Part shown: piece after piece, positions 54,374-63,038 of the stretch
Layout: each line of letters starts with the position of its first letter
Position numbering within the stretch: position 1 is the first letter of the stretch
Source of the DNA: an uncultured Oscillospiraceae bacterium
GTDB taxonomy: Bacteria > Bacillota > Clostridia > Oscillospirales > Acutalibacteraceae
Assembly: GCA_900541565.1 (NCBI GenBank)
Contig: UQKB01000008.1
Span: 1-64,000 of the forward strand
Length of the DNA: 64,000 nt
Direction: 5' to 3'
Program-made: the position numbers and the translations under genes
Notes under the pieces: model-generated
The model's database searches: none
What the model was told of the DNA's origin: nothing
Seen by the model: only the letters and a program-made list of their open reading frames with translations

Positions 54374-54553
54374 GTGTTTGTCTGGATCACGTCATCTGTA
54401 AAGCCGCATGAGTTCAAAAATGCAAGGGAAGAACAACTGCGTACAAAGCGGTTGCAATGGATTGGACAAAGGGATTTTATCAACGCAGCAAGAGGTTGCT
54501 GCGCGAAGAAAAAGCCCTTAAAACCCAATTTATATAAATCAACAATAGAGTAA
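54374..54553 (+). CDS. candidate small basic protein between NRPS and STAS (doubtful)
   Basis: 59-codon frame from a GTG with AGGGG too close upstream. It encodes a basic peptide (VWITSSVKPHEFKNAREEQ...GCCAKKKPLKPNLYKS). It fills most of the 230-bp gap between NRPS and the STAS gene. No family recognised; it may equally be a decayed gene piece. Confidence 0.2.
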   Translation: MFVWITSSVKPHEFKNAREEQLRTKRLQWIGQRDFINAARGCCAKKKPLKPNLYKSTIE

Positions 54554-54579
54554 ACGAATATTTTAGGAGGATACCAAAG

Positions 54580-54873
54580 ATGCATATTGAAAAACAACGA
54601 AATCAAAACAAATTAACGCTGACCCTTGAAGGAAGATTGGATACTTCTACAGCCCCCATGCTGGAGGCTGAACTGAGCACTATGGATGGCGTAACGGAAT
54701 TGGTGCTGGATTTTGCAAAGCTGGAATACATATCATCAGCCGGGCTACGTGTGCTGCTTGCCACGCAAAAAGTTATGAATAAGCAGGGCAGTATGGTGAT
54801 TAAAAATGTAAACGAAGTGATTATGGATATATTTCAAATTACCGGTTTTATTGATATTTTAACAATTGCGTAA
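54580..54873 (+). CDS. STAS-domain anti-sigma-factor antagonist-like protein
   Basis: 97 residues, SpoIIAA/RsbV fold: LTLTLEGRLDTSTAPMLEAEL and VLDFAKLEYISSAGLRVLLATQK, with the phosphorylatable Ser in YISSAGLR. These proteins bind GHKL kinase/anti-sigma factors and are switched by Ser phosphorylation. No anti-sigma or sigma gene adjoins; the only GHKL-like partner nearby is the C-terminal domain of the MATE exporter. AGGAGG before ATG. Confidence 0.92.
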   Translation: MHIEKQRNQNKLTLTLEGRLDTSTAPMLEAELSTMDGVTELVLDFAKLEYISSAGLRVLLATQKVMNKQGSMVIKNVNEVIMDIFQITGFIDILTIA

Positions 54874-54924
54874 TTAGGCGAAATGGTGTCAGATTGCAGA
54901 ATTTTATGCTTAGCAACAAGTGGC

Positions 54925-54990
54925 TGTCATGGGGTTACGGCCTGGCAACAGGACTTGTAACCAGGTCTTGCATATGCTTTTGGAAATCCC
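54925..54990 (+). other. partial yybP-ykoY-like RNA segment
   Basis: AGCAACAAGTGGCTGT, GGCCTGGC, TAACCAG, ATGC and TTTTGGA occur in the same order as in the riboswitch at 55466. The GGGAGTAG element is missing, so this is a degenerate or truncated relative at best. It precedes the Cys-rich gene at 55148. Confidence 0.35.
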
Positions 54991-55147
54991 CGTGAAAATA
55001 AACGTGCTGTGTTTGATGGAGGACTTAAAGGTAAAAAGAGGCCGGCTGCATTTATTTGCTTCTTATGAATCTGCGCACCATCTTGTCCGAAAGCACATAA
55101 GATATATTGCAGGACAAACCTGTAATATAATGAAAGAAGAGAAAAGT

Positions 55148-55354
55148 ATGTGTTCTAGAAATGTTTGCGGATCTTCTTGTGGAAATAATAATGTTTTAGG
55201 CCGCAGCGGGATGTTTACCGACTATGTACCAGTAACGGTGTCGTATACCATAACGCCGGCAAACTATGAGGTTACAGGGCAGGTTATTGCCAATAACGGC
55301 GGCGGCAACGGGAACGGGAACAACAACGGCAGCTGTAACTGCCGCTGCAGATAA
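55148..55354 (+). CDS. Cys/Asn/Gly-rich small protein, coat-like
   Basis: 68 residues from ATG 55148 (AAGAAGAG upstream; ATG 55130 also possible). MCSRNVCGSSCGNNN, a beta-rich middle (FTDYVPVTVSYTITPANYEVTGQV) and a low-complexity tail NNGGGNGNGNNNGSCNCRCR, six cysteines in all. Resembles small spore-surface or chorion-like proteins in composition only; function unknown. The codons upstream of 55130 are not protein-like. Confidence 0.6.
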   Translation: MCSRNVCGSSCGNNNVLGRSGMFTDYVPVTVSYTITPANYEVTGQVIANNGGGNGNGNNNGSCNCRCR

Positions 55355-55415
55355 AATATCCTTATCGAAGCCAGTGTAAAAAAGACAGATCGCTGCATGT
55401 TGCTGAAAGAAAATC

Positions 55416-55444
55416 TTGACAATCAAAACAGGGTGCGTTATAAT
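55416..55444 (+). promoter_or_regulatory. consensus promoter of the riboswitch/ATPase transcript
   Basis: TTGACA (55416-55421), 17-bp spacer, TATAAT (55439-55444): perfect sigma-A boxes. Confidence 0.92.
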
Positions 55445-55465
55445 AACGCTGCAATTTAAATATCC

Positions 55466-55595
55466 ATGAGGGAGTAGTTGGCACGGATTCCGTGCGGCAA
55501 GTCAACAACCTCGGCTGTTTTGGCCTGGCTTGCCTTAAATAACCAGACTCGTGTATGCCTTTGGAGCAATACACGGCCTGTATGGTAAATGTTTA
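55466..55595 (+). promoter_or_regulatory. yybP-ykoY (Mn2+) riboswitch aptamer
   Basis: Contains the class hallmarks: GAGGGAGTAG near the 5' end, GTCAACA in the next strand, and paired GGCCTGGC...ACCAGACT. It sits between a consensus promoter and an intrinsic terminator, upstream of a cation P-type ATPase, the classic position for this riboswitch. Mn2+ binding should favour anti-termination and ATPase expression. Confidence 0.8.
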
Positions 55596-55636
55596 AACCC
55601 GAGTATAACTGCAAAGGTTATACTTGGGTTTTTTAT
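55596..55636 (+). terminator. riboswitch expression-platform terminator
   Basis: Stem AACCCGAGTATAAC / GTTATACTTGGGTT followed by TTTTTATT, 29 bp before the ATPase start. Confidence 0.88.
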
Positions 55637-55664
55637 TGTAAGCTTAAAAAGGAGAGATGTGTAA

Positions 55665-58316
55665 ATGCAGGCTTTTTTAAGAAAAAGCGAGGATGTTTTA
55701 CAGACGTTTTCGGTCCATGCCGATGCAGGCCTTACAAATGAACAGGTTTTGCAAAGCAGGGAAAGCCATGGGGAAAACACCTTTACCAGAGCAAAAAAGA
55801 CGCCGCTTATCAAAAGAATATGGGATGCCGTATGCGAGCCTATGGTAATTATGCTTGTTTTGGCAGATCTGATTGCATTTGGGGTAAATGTGGTACGCGC
55901 GTTTACAGGCGGAGAAGCAGACTTTATTGAGTGCGTGGGAATTCTTGTGGCCATTGCGCTTTCTGTTGTCATTACAGTGGCAATGGAGGGCAGAAGCGCA
56001 AAAGCCTTTGAAGCACTCAGTAAATTTAACGACGAGGTGCATGTTAAGGTTATCAGGGATGGAAAAACGCAGTATATTACACAAAAGGATGTAGTAGTTG
56101 GCGATATTGTCCTACTTGGTACAGGCGATAAGTTGCCGGCCGACGGCAGGCTGATACAGGCAACAGACTTAACGACTGACGAATCTGCGCTGACAGGTGA
56201 AAGCCTGCCAGTCAAAAAAGATGCCGACGCGGTGATGGAAAGTGAAAAAACACCGGTGGCCGAACGCACCAACATGCTGTATTCCGGTTGCTTTATAACC
56301 GGCGGCAACGGAAAAATGGTGATAACGGCCGTTGGAGATGATACAGAGTTTGGGAAAATAGCAAAGGAACTGTCTGGAACAGAAAAGGCGAGCACCCCCT
56401 TGCAGGAAAAAATGGCCTCGCTTGGTAAAAAAATTGCCGTGCTGGGCGTTGGGGTAGCGGCCGTTGTGTTTTTGGTGCAGCTGTTTTTTGCGTTTTTACA
56501 TGGAACGGCAAACTTTAATACCATATCAGAGGCATTTATCACAAGCATTGTGCTGATTGTTGCCGCCGTGCCAGAGGGGCTTCCCACTATTATGGCCGTT
56601 TCTCTTGCAATCCACATTATCAAAATGTCCCGGCAAAATGCGCTTGTCAAAAAGATGGTTGCCTGTGAAACGGTCGGCAGCATCAACGTGATTTGCTCAG
56701 ACAAAACAGGTACGCTTACAGAAAACAGGATGACAGTGACGGATGTTTACGCAGGCGGCGCGCTCTGTACCCCGCAAACATTGCAAAATACCGATTTGCT
56801 GGAAAACTTTTGTATAAACAGTACGGCGGACGTAGGGTTTGAAGAAAAGTCTCCTTCTTTTATTGGAAATCCAACGGAGTGCGCTTTGCTGGTTGCGGCG
56901 AAAAAAGCGGGGAAAAATTATAAAGAAGCACGCGCACAGGCGCAAATTATACATGTCTTTCCTTTTTCATCCGAAACAAAAAATATGACTACCATTTTAG
57001 AAAAAGACGGATGTCAGATCGTGTATACAAAGGGAAGTCCCGAAAAAATTCTGGCTATGTGCACAATGGAGCCTGCACAAAGAGATGAAGTGCAACGGTT
57101 GATCCAGCGTTTTCAGGAAAATACCAGCCGTGTGCTGGCTTTTGCACATAAAACAATGGTAGGGATTTCCGAATTTGCCGACAATAGGGATCGAATAGAA
57201 AGCAAAATGACTTTTGACGGATTTGTTGCGATTAAAGACCCGCTGCGCCGCGACGTGTATGAGGCGGTGCGGCGCTGCGCAAACGCGGGGATCGACATTA
57301 AAATGCTTACAGGAGATAATATCGTTACAGCCAGCGCGATCGCGCGAGAGCTGCATATTTTGGACGATACCCATATTGCAGTTGAAGCCAAAGAGCTGGA
57401 AAATCTTTCTGAACAGGAGCTTGTCAGGGCACTTGAAAAAATACGTGTCATTGCAAGAAGCACACCGGTGATTAAAATGCGCGTGGTCAACGCACTAAAG
57501 GCACAGGGCAACGTTGTCGCCGTTACAGGGGACGGCATTAACGACGCACCCGCTCTTAAAAATGCAGATGTAGGTATCGCCATGGGTATTTCCGGGACGG
57601 AGGTATCCAAGGAAGCAAGCGATATCGTACTGCTGGACGATTCGTTTTCCACAATTGTCAAAGCGGTGCAGTGGGGCCGCGGCATTTATGAAAATTTCCA
57701 GCGCTTTATACAGTTCCAGCTGACGGTCAACCTTTCTTCCGTGCTGGTTGTTCTTACCTCGGTGCTTGCGGGCCTTGCCGCTCCCTTTACAGCGCTGCAG
57801 CTTTTGTGGGTGAATATCATTATGGACGGCCCGCCGGCGCTTACCTTAGGGCTTGAGCCTGTTCGGGGCAGTCTGATGGAAAGACGCCCCGTTGGAAGAA
57901 ACGCATCAATTGTGACAAGAAACATGCTGGGAAGAATTCTGGCCAATGGATTGTTTATTTCAATTGTCTTTCTGGCGCAGTATTTTACAAACTTCCTGGG
58001 AGCTGCGCCGGAACAGCTTTCAACAGTTTTATTTACGCTGTTTGTCGTTTTTCAGCTTTTTAACGCGTTTAACAGCAGGGAGCTCGGCAATAGGAGCATA
58101 TTCCGCAGCTTAGGGGGCAATAAGCTTATGCTGGTGGTGTTTGCCCTGACGTTTGCTCTACAGGTTGTTATCACTCAGTTTGGCGGCGTGGTGTTTGGTA
58201 CGGTTCCTCTGCCGCTTTCCATGTGGGTAAAAATTGTCGCCGTGGCTTTTACCGTTATATTGGCTTCTGAGCTTGTTAAGCTGGTTTGGCGCTTGTTTTC
58301 CAGAAAAAAGGCGTAG
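55665..58316 (+). CDS. P-type cation ATPase (Ca2+/Mn2+ exporter, PMCA-like)
   Basis: 883 residues. TDESALTGESLPV actuator loop, phosphorylation site ICSDKTGTLTENRMTV, hinge VTGDGINDAPALKNADVGIAMG, membrane PEGLP in helix 4 and ten membrane segments. Type IIA/IIB family annotated as calcium-transporting. The upstream yybP-ykoY riboswitch suggests that Mn2+ export is a physiological role, as for other riboswitch-controlled members. GGAGAG before ATG. Confidence 0.94.
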   Translation: MQAFLRKSEDVLQTFSVHADAGLTNEQVLQSRESHGENTFTRAKKTPLIKRIWDAVCEPMVIMLVLADLIAFGVNVVRAFTGGEADFIECVGILVAIALSVVITVAMEGRSAKAFEALSKFNDEVHVKVIRDGKTQYITQKDVVVGDIVLLGTGDKLPADGRLIQATDLTTDESALTGESLPVKKDADAVMESEKTPVAERTNMLYSGCFITGGNGKMVITAVGDDTEFGKIAKELSGTEKASTPLQEKMASLGKKIAVLGVGVAAVVFLVQLFFAFLHGTANFNTISEAFITSIVLIVAAVPEGLPTIMAVSLAIHIIKMSRQNALVKKMVACETVGSINVICSDKTGTLTENRMTVTDVYAGGALCTPQTLQNTDLLENFCINSTADVGFEEKSPSFIGNPTECALLVAAKKAGKNYKEARAQAQIIHVFPFSSETKNMTTILEKDGCQIVYTKGSPEKILAMCTMEPAQRDEVQRLIQRFQENTSRVLAFAHKTMVGISEFADNRDRIESKMTFDGFVAIKDPLRRDVYEAVRRCANAGIDIKMLTGDNIVTASAIARELHILDDTHIAVEAKELENLSEQELVRALEKIRVIARSTPVIKMRVVNALKAQGNVVAVTGDGINDAPALKNADVGIAMGISGTEVSKEASDIVLLDDSFSTIVKAVQWGRGIYENFQRFIQFQLTVNLSSVLVVLTSVLAGLAAPFTALQLLWVNIIMDGPPALTLGLEPVRGSLMERRPVGRNASIVTRNMLGRILANGLFISIVFLAQYFTNFLGAAPEQLSTVLFTLFVVFQLFNAFNSRELGNRSIFRSLGGNKLMLVVFALTFALQVVITQFGGVVFGTVPLPLSMWVKIVAVAFTVILASELVKLVWRLFSRKKA

Positions 58317-58509
58317 GGTAAAGAAGTGCGTTTTATAACGGGGCTTGTAAAATGTATAAGGCGGCTTATATTTGCTTTAAGTAATTTTACCTATATTTTA
58401 AATTTGTATTTGTAAGATAGTTCCAATAGATTTTTTTGTTGTAAGATGGTATGATGTTTCTAATAACAGACAAAAATTTGTCGATATAGCAGAAAGGATT
58501 GGTAAAAAC

Positions 58510-61053
58510 ATGGTAAAACACAAAACACAAGGCAAAGCGGTCATTGCGCTGATGCTGGCAATTGTCATGATGCTGGGCGCTTGCATTACTGCGTTTGCCA
58601 CAATAACGGATGAAGAGCCAGCCGCAATCCCGGGCTATATAACCGATAGTACAGAAAAAGCTCTGTGGATGGACGCCTGCCCGGTGTCTGGTACGTCGGA
58701 AATTGATGCGGTCAAGTGGTTTCCTGACAGCGACGGCGTTTACTATATGCTTTTACCTGCATCGGCAGATCTAAGCGGTATCACGGTTTACCATACTTTC
58801 CAAGACGCCAGAATTGGCCAAACGCCGATCATAAGCGGGAATGCCTATGATATTTTTGAAGACGGCGGGGATTACACGCTGGATGCAGACGGTGAAACAT
58901 ACCGGATTAAGGTGCTGCAGTCTTCTCAAATTGGGTCTATGTTTATTACGACGGAAAGCGGCAGTATGGACAATATCCACGCCGATAAGGAAAACAAAGA
59001 GGCTGGCAGCCTGCTTTTAATTGACACGGATGGTACCGTAAGCTACGACGGTGAGATGGATCATATTAAGGGCAGAGGAAATACAACATGGAACCTTGCC
59101 AAAAAACCATATAATATTAAGCTGAGCAAAAAAGCGGAACTGATGGGAATGGCAAAAAGCAAAAAATGGACCCTTCTTGCCAACGCGCAGGAGCATTCTA
59201 TGCTCAGAAACCGCTTGACCTATGACCTGGCGGATCAGATTGGCCTGGAGTTTTCTCCGGAATCCAGATTTGTGGACCTGTATGCAAACGGGGAATACCT
59301 GGGGACTTACCAACTTACGGAGAAGGTGGATCTTGGGGAGGACAACCTTGTCAAAATAACGGATCTGCAAAGCAAAACGGAAGATTTAAACGATCAGGAT
59401 CTCGATGCTTACAGCCGTTACACCAATGGCAAAATGCAGGGTTACAATATTCCCAACAATCCACAGGATATCACAGGCGGCTATTTAATGGAATATGTAT
59501 GGATCGTAGGAGAACCTTCCGGTTTTACAACGGAAGGCGGGCAGGCGTTTGACCTGAAAAGCCCGGAGTTTGCATCTAAAGAACAGATTGAATATATTGC
59601 ATCCTTTGTACAGGACATGGAGGACGCGGTGTATTCCTCTACCGGATATAACGCAAAGGGCAAACACTACACAGACTATATAGACGCCGAATCCGCCGCG
59701 CTGATGTATATTGTACAGGAGTTTGCCTTAAATCAGGACGCAGCGATTTCAAGCCTGTTTGCTTATAAAGAATCTGACATAGACGGCGATGGAAAAATAC
59801 ATTTTTCCCCCGTTTGGGACTTCGACATTGCCTACGGTAATCTGAACGCTACGCAAAATGGACATTCCATGCTGGATTATACAACGATGTTTGTGGCAGA
59901 TTCCCGCATGTTTTATGAAAGCGACCGCTACACGATCCTGGGAGCACTGTGCCAGCATACCGATTTTAACACGCTTGTAACAGAGCTTTGGAAGGAAAGA
60001 GTCGTTCCCGCCATACAGATATGGAACGGTGAAAAAGAAGCTACGGCAAGGCTACAAAGCTTTGATACGTATAAGCAGCTTACCGATGATACCTCCGTGA
60101 TGAATTATATCCGCTGGGATTTAAGCAGCACGCTGCTTGTCTGGCAGGCCGGGGACACGCACGAAAAGCAGCTTGCATACTTTAAAACATGGGCCGATAA
60201 CCGTTATGATTTCTTAAACGGTGTTTTTTCAACCCTGGAGGATGTAAAGGCACAGGCCAGCGAGGAGCTTTTGCGCTATTATAACTCTTATAACAGCGCA
60301 GATTACAGCGAAACAGACTGGAACAGCATTACAAAAGCAAAAGACGACGGCTTGCGTGCAATTGAAAATGCCGACACGGCCGCTGCTGTGACAAAAGCAA
60401 AAGATGATGCAATCAGCCAAATGAAAGCGATTGCGGGCGTAATGGTTTATTATGACAATAATCAAACCAATTGGGAAGAAGTCAGAGTTTTCTGGTGGAA
60501 TTCTCCGTCCAGCCCGTGTGAATGGCCGGGCGAATTGATGACCGATCTGGGTGAAGGGATTTACAGCTTTAAATTCCCAAGTGATACCAATTATATAATT
60601 TTTACCAACGGTCTGCCCAGCGGGATTGAAAAGGAACAGACGGAGGATCTGCTGCTGCAGGAAGGTTTGCAGTTGTTTGTGCCCGATATAGATTCTAAAT
60701 ATTATAAGGAGACCATACAGGGTTACTGCTACAATGGAGATTGGGCGGCATATGACCCGACGCCAGAACCGACAGAGCCTCCGACGTCCGACCCGGGAAC
60801 CGAGTCGACAGAACCTCCCACAGAGCCTCCAACAGAGGATCCCGATTATAAGCAGGGCGATGCAAACCTGGACAAAGAGGTAAACCTGGAGGACGTTTTA
60901 ACCATGCAGCGACACATTGCGAAAACCATCCAGCTTACAGGTGTAGCGGTTGATAACGCAGACATCAATTTTGACAAAACGATCAATCTGGAGGACGTTC
61001 TTACCCTGCAGAAATTCCTGGCTAAAATGCTTCCTTCTTTGCCTGCTGCGTAA
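58510..61053 (+). CDS. secreted CotH-kinase-like protein with starch-module-like domain and dockerin
   Basis: 847 residues. Signal peptide (VIALMLAIVMMLGACITAFA). CotH kinase domain ~150-560: IKGRGNTTWNLAKKPYNIKLSKK, LLANAQEHSMLRNRL, VWDFDIAYGN (metal-binding DFD). Helical FIVAR-like repeat ~590-640. CBM26-type module ~640-755 (VMVYYDNNQTNWEEVRVFWWN ... WPGELMTDLGEGIYSFKFP). Pro/Thr/Glu linker, then a type I dockerin with two calcium loops (GDANLDKEVNLEDVLTMQRHI; ADINFDKTINLEDVLTLQKFL). The dockerin points to attachment to cohesin scaffoldins, as in cellulosomes or amylosomes. Target of the kinase-like domain unknown. Confidence 0.9.
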   Translation: MVKHKTQGKAVIALMLAIVMMLGACITAFATITDEEPAAIPGYITDSTEKALWMDACPVSGTSEIDAVKWFPDSDGVYYMLLPASADLSGITVYHTFQDARIGQTPIISGNAYDIFEDGGDYTLDADGETYRIKVLQSSQIGSMFITTESGSMDNIHADKENKEAGSLLLIDTDGTVSYDGEMDHIKGRGNTTWNLAKKPYNIKLSKKAELMGMAKSKKWTLLANAQEHSMLRNRLTYDLADQIGLEFSPESRFVDLYANGEYLGTYQLTEKVDLGEDNLVKITDLQSKTEDLNDQDLDAYSRYTNGKMQGYNIPNNPQDITGGYLMEYVWIVGEPSGFTTEGGQAFDLKSPEFASKEQIEYIASFVQDMEDAVYSSTGYNAKGKHYTDYIDAESAALMYIVQEFALNQDAAISSLFAYKESDIDGDGKIHFSPVWDFDIAYGNLNATQNGHSMLDYTTMFVADSRMFYESDRYTILGALCQHTDFNTLVTELWKERVVPAIQIWNGEKEATARLQSFDTYKQLTDDTSVMNYIRWDLSSTLLVWQAGDTHEKQLAYFKTWADNRYDFLNGVFSTLEDVKAQASEELLRYYNSYNSADYSETDWNSITKAKDDGLRAIENADTAAAVTKAKDDAISQMKAIAGVMVYYDNNQTNWEEVRVFWWNSPSSPCEWPGELMTDLGEGIYSFKFPSDTNYIIFTNGLPSGIEKEQTEDLLLQEGLQLFVPDIDSKYYKETIQGYCYNGDWAAYDPTPEPTEPPTSDPGTESTEPPTEPPTEDPDYKQGDANLDKEVNLEDVLTMQRHIAKTIQLTGVAVDNADINFDKTINLEDVLTLQKFLAKMLPSLPAA

Positions 61054-61127
61054 AAAATAAAGTGGATTATGAAAGAGGCCGCCCCTAAGGGCGGCACGCA
61101 TAAAACAGTATAGAGATTGTTTTCGAA

Positions 61128-61153
61128 AACGGCGTAGCTTCGGCTATGCCGTT
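61128..61153 (+). terminator. terminator after the dockerin gene
   Basis: Stem AACGGCGTAGC-TTCG-GCTATGCCGTT then TCTCCGTTTT. A second perfect hairpin (GCCGCCC-CTAA-GGGCGGC) lies at 61079-61096. Confidence 0.65.
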
Positions 61154-61385
61154 TCTCCGTTTTGTAGGTCTTTGAGCAAAGACGCAGGGAGTATTCCCAA
61201 GGTCATAAGAAATGTCAATCTGCTGTTCCCGAGTTCCTTTGACCTGTCCGGCGCGTGAACATACACCGCCTTTACCATGTCGTTGAGTACAGCGGGTGTC
61301 AACTTATCTAAGTCGAGATACTTCCTCACTTTTCTGATAAACCTGTCAATATTTTCTGCCTGTTCACCCTCCTTCTTCCACGCTA
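61144..61385 (-). pseudogene. C-terminal fragment of a large serine recombinase
   Basis: The minus-strand frame AWKKEGEQAENIDRF...VRKYLDLDKLTPAVLNDMVKAVYVHAPDRS and GILPASLLKDLQNGETA match the C-terminal (DUF4368-type) region of recombinases from integrative elements. Between them the expected TREQQIDISYDL is present in another frame, so two compensating frameshifts have occurred. The catalytic N-terminus is absent. Dead remnant. Confidence 0.8.
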
Positions 61386-61482
61386 TACACTGGCATACAC
61401 AATTTGAGAGGGGCTACATTCTACCGCTACAAGGAAATGTAAATGGGTGGAAACAGAATAAAGCTCTCTGCTTTAATGTGTT

Positions 61483-62265
61483 CTATCTATCAACATAGAT
61501 CTGTACTTCATAATTCCATTGCAAAATACCTGATACAATAATGAGTTGCACCGTGAATTTTGGCTCAACACCATATTTTGTTCGGGCTATACGCATGACC
61601 TCGCTTAATACTTGTTCCCGGTTTTCTTCAGTGCAGTTAGCGCATAGATATCTTCCTTTTGGCAATATCTTTAATCCGTCTATATTCACATAACGAATAC
61701 AGACGGCAAAGAGCCTTGTTATTCCGCTTTCGGTGTATATACCAGCTAAATCCTCAAAGGAAAATTGCTCTTTTAAGGCAGGAGTAACTTTATCATAGAA
61801 GTGGCTGAGATAATTCCAAAGATTATCAAGCGTTGGTACTTCTAAGGTATCTGACAGCAAAATAATACGCTCTGGAACATCTCTGATAAAGGTACCGTTA
61901 GAATTTTTGCGCATCTGCAATTTTCTTTCATAGTCTGCTTTTGCTAACTGGATTTTGGCTTTACTGTACTGGAGCGCTGCTATTTTTTCATCGGCCTTTT
62001 TTTCTGCTTGCGCTAAAAAGTCTACAATTTTTTCGAGGTCGTCATATTCTAAAACTTTCTTAATTTCCTGCAAAGGTAAGTCCATCAGTTGCAAAGCCCG
62101 TACCGTATTTAGACGCACAATATCCTGCTCAGTATAATAGCGGTAATTCGTCCATTCGTCTTTTTTGCTTGGCTTCACTAATCCGATACGGTCATAATGC
62201 CGCAACGTTTCACTTGTTGTATGAACAGCCTTTGCAGCTTCTCCAACTGAAAAATATTTCTTCAT
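61483..62265 (-). CDS. MerR-family transcriptional regulator
   Basis: 260 residues. N-terminal MerR HTH and wing (KKYFSVGEAAKAVHTTSETLRHYDRIGLVKPSKKDEWTNYRYYTEQDIVRLNTVRALQ), a coiled-coil dimer helix (~90-130) and a C-terminal effector domain related to GyrI-like/BmrR-type drug-binding domains (LQWNYEVQIYVDR). Divergent from a lipoprotein gene whose promoter has the MerR-type 19-bp spacer and a palindromic operator, its likely target. Intact, unlike the mobile-element remnants around it. Confidence 0.93.
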   Translation of the reverse strand: MKKYFSVGEAAKAVHTTSETLRHYDRIGLVKPSKKDEWTNYRYYTEQDIVRLNTVRALQLMDLPLQEIKKVLEYDDLEKIVDFLAQAEKKADEKIAALQYSKAKIQLAKADYERKLQMRKNSNGTFIRDVPERIILLSDTLEVPTLDNLWNYLSHFYDKVTPALKEQFSFEDLAGIYTESGITRLFAVCIRYVNIDGLKILPKGRYLCANCTEENREQVLSEVMRIARTKYGVEPKFTVQLIIVSGILQWNYEVQIYVDR

Positions 62266-62280
62266 TTTTATTTTCTCCTA

Positions 62281-62311
62281 TTGACCTTTGTGTTACACAA
62301 AGGTTTATAAT
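62281..62311 (+). promoter_or_regulatory. MerR-type promoter with palindromic operator
   Basis: TTGACC (62281-62286), a 19-bp spacer, TATAAT (62306-62311). The spacer holds the near-perfect palindrome ACCTTTGTG...CACAAAGGT (62284-62304). Overlong spacers with a centred dyad are the hallmark of MerR-activated promoters. It faces the lipoprotein gene. Confidence 0.88.
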
Positions 62312-62375
62312 CCATTTTAGCATAGGATATTGCGAAAAGCAAAAGATATTTCCATGCTGTTTAGGAGGAATTATA

Positions 62376-63038
62376 ATGAAAAAAATCATTTCACTTGCAT
62401 TGTGCCTTATATTAGGCGGTTTTGTTTTAGCGGGTTGCTCGAACAACAGTGAACCATTTGAGGAAAAAAATTATACGCCAAATACACAAATCAATCAAAT
62501 CAATCTTGATGTACGGGATAGAAAAATTGAGGTATCGCCGTCCGAGGACGAGCAAGTCCACATTCAATATTCTGAAAACAGCAAAGAGTACTACGACTTT
62601 TCTGTTTCTGACGAAAATGTATTGACGATATCAAGTGCAAGCGACAAAGAGTGGATAGATTATATTGGGGGAAAGCCCTCTGCGGAAAACCGGAAAATAT
62701 CGTTACAGATACCGGACGCACTTTTAGACACCCTTACACTGTCTACAACAAACGAGAACATCACTCTTTCCGCATTGGCTGTAACCGGAAGTATCAATAT
62801 TTCTTCTAATGGAGGAAATATTGCCTTTGAAAACGTAGATGTAGGAAATGCTCTATACCTAACTGTCAAAAATGGAGATATTGAGGGAACAGTTGTCGGA
62901 AGTTATGATGATTTTACAATTCAATCAGAAATCAAAAAAGGCAAAAGTAATTTGCCGGATAATAAAAATGGTGGAGAAAAAACACTAAATGTGTCCAGCA
63001 ATAACGGCGATGTCAATATTGAACTTGTAAACGCCTAA
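62376..63038 (+). CDS. DUF4097-type lipoprotein
   Basis: 220 residues from ATG 62376 (AGGAGG upstream). Lipoprotein signal ISLALCLILGGFVLAGC (lipobox LAGC). The body is repetitive right-handed beta-helix-like sequence (LTLSTTNENITLSALAVTGSINISSNGGNIAFENV) as in DUF4097 putative adhesin proteins. Probably activated by the divergent MerR protein; role in envelope stress or drug response is inferred only from that. Confidence 0.87.
   Translation: MKKIISLALCLILGGFVLAGCSNNSEPFEEKNYTPNTQINQINLDVRDRKIEVSPSEDEQVHIQYSENSKEYYDFSVSDENVLTISSASDKEWIDYIGGKPSAENRKISLQIPDALLDTLTLSTTNENITLSALAVTGSINISSNGGNIAFENVDVGNALYLTVKNGDIEGTVVGSYDDFTIQSEIKKGKSNLPDNKNGGEKTLNVSSNNGDVNIELVNA

Noticed and set aside
54367..54606. 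Minus-strand 79-codon frame between NRPS and STAS
   Set aside because: It has no ribosome site and overlaps the STAS start; probably a shadow.
61144..61329. A stand-alone 61-residue gene
   Set aside because: The sequence is the tail of a serine recombinase with internal frameshifts and continues upstream without a start; it is a remnant.
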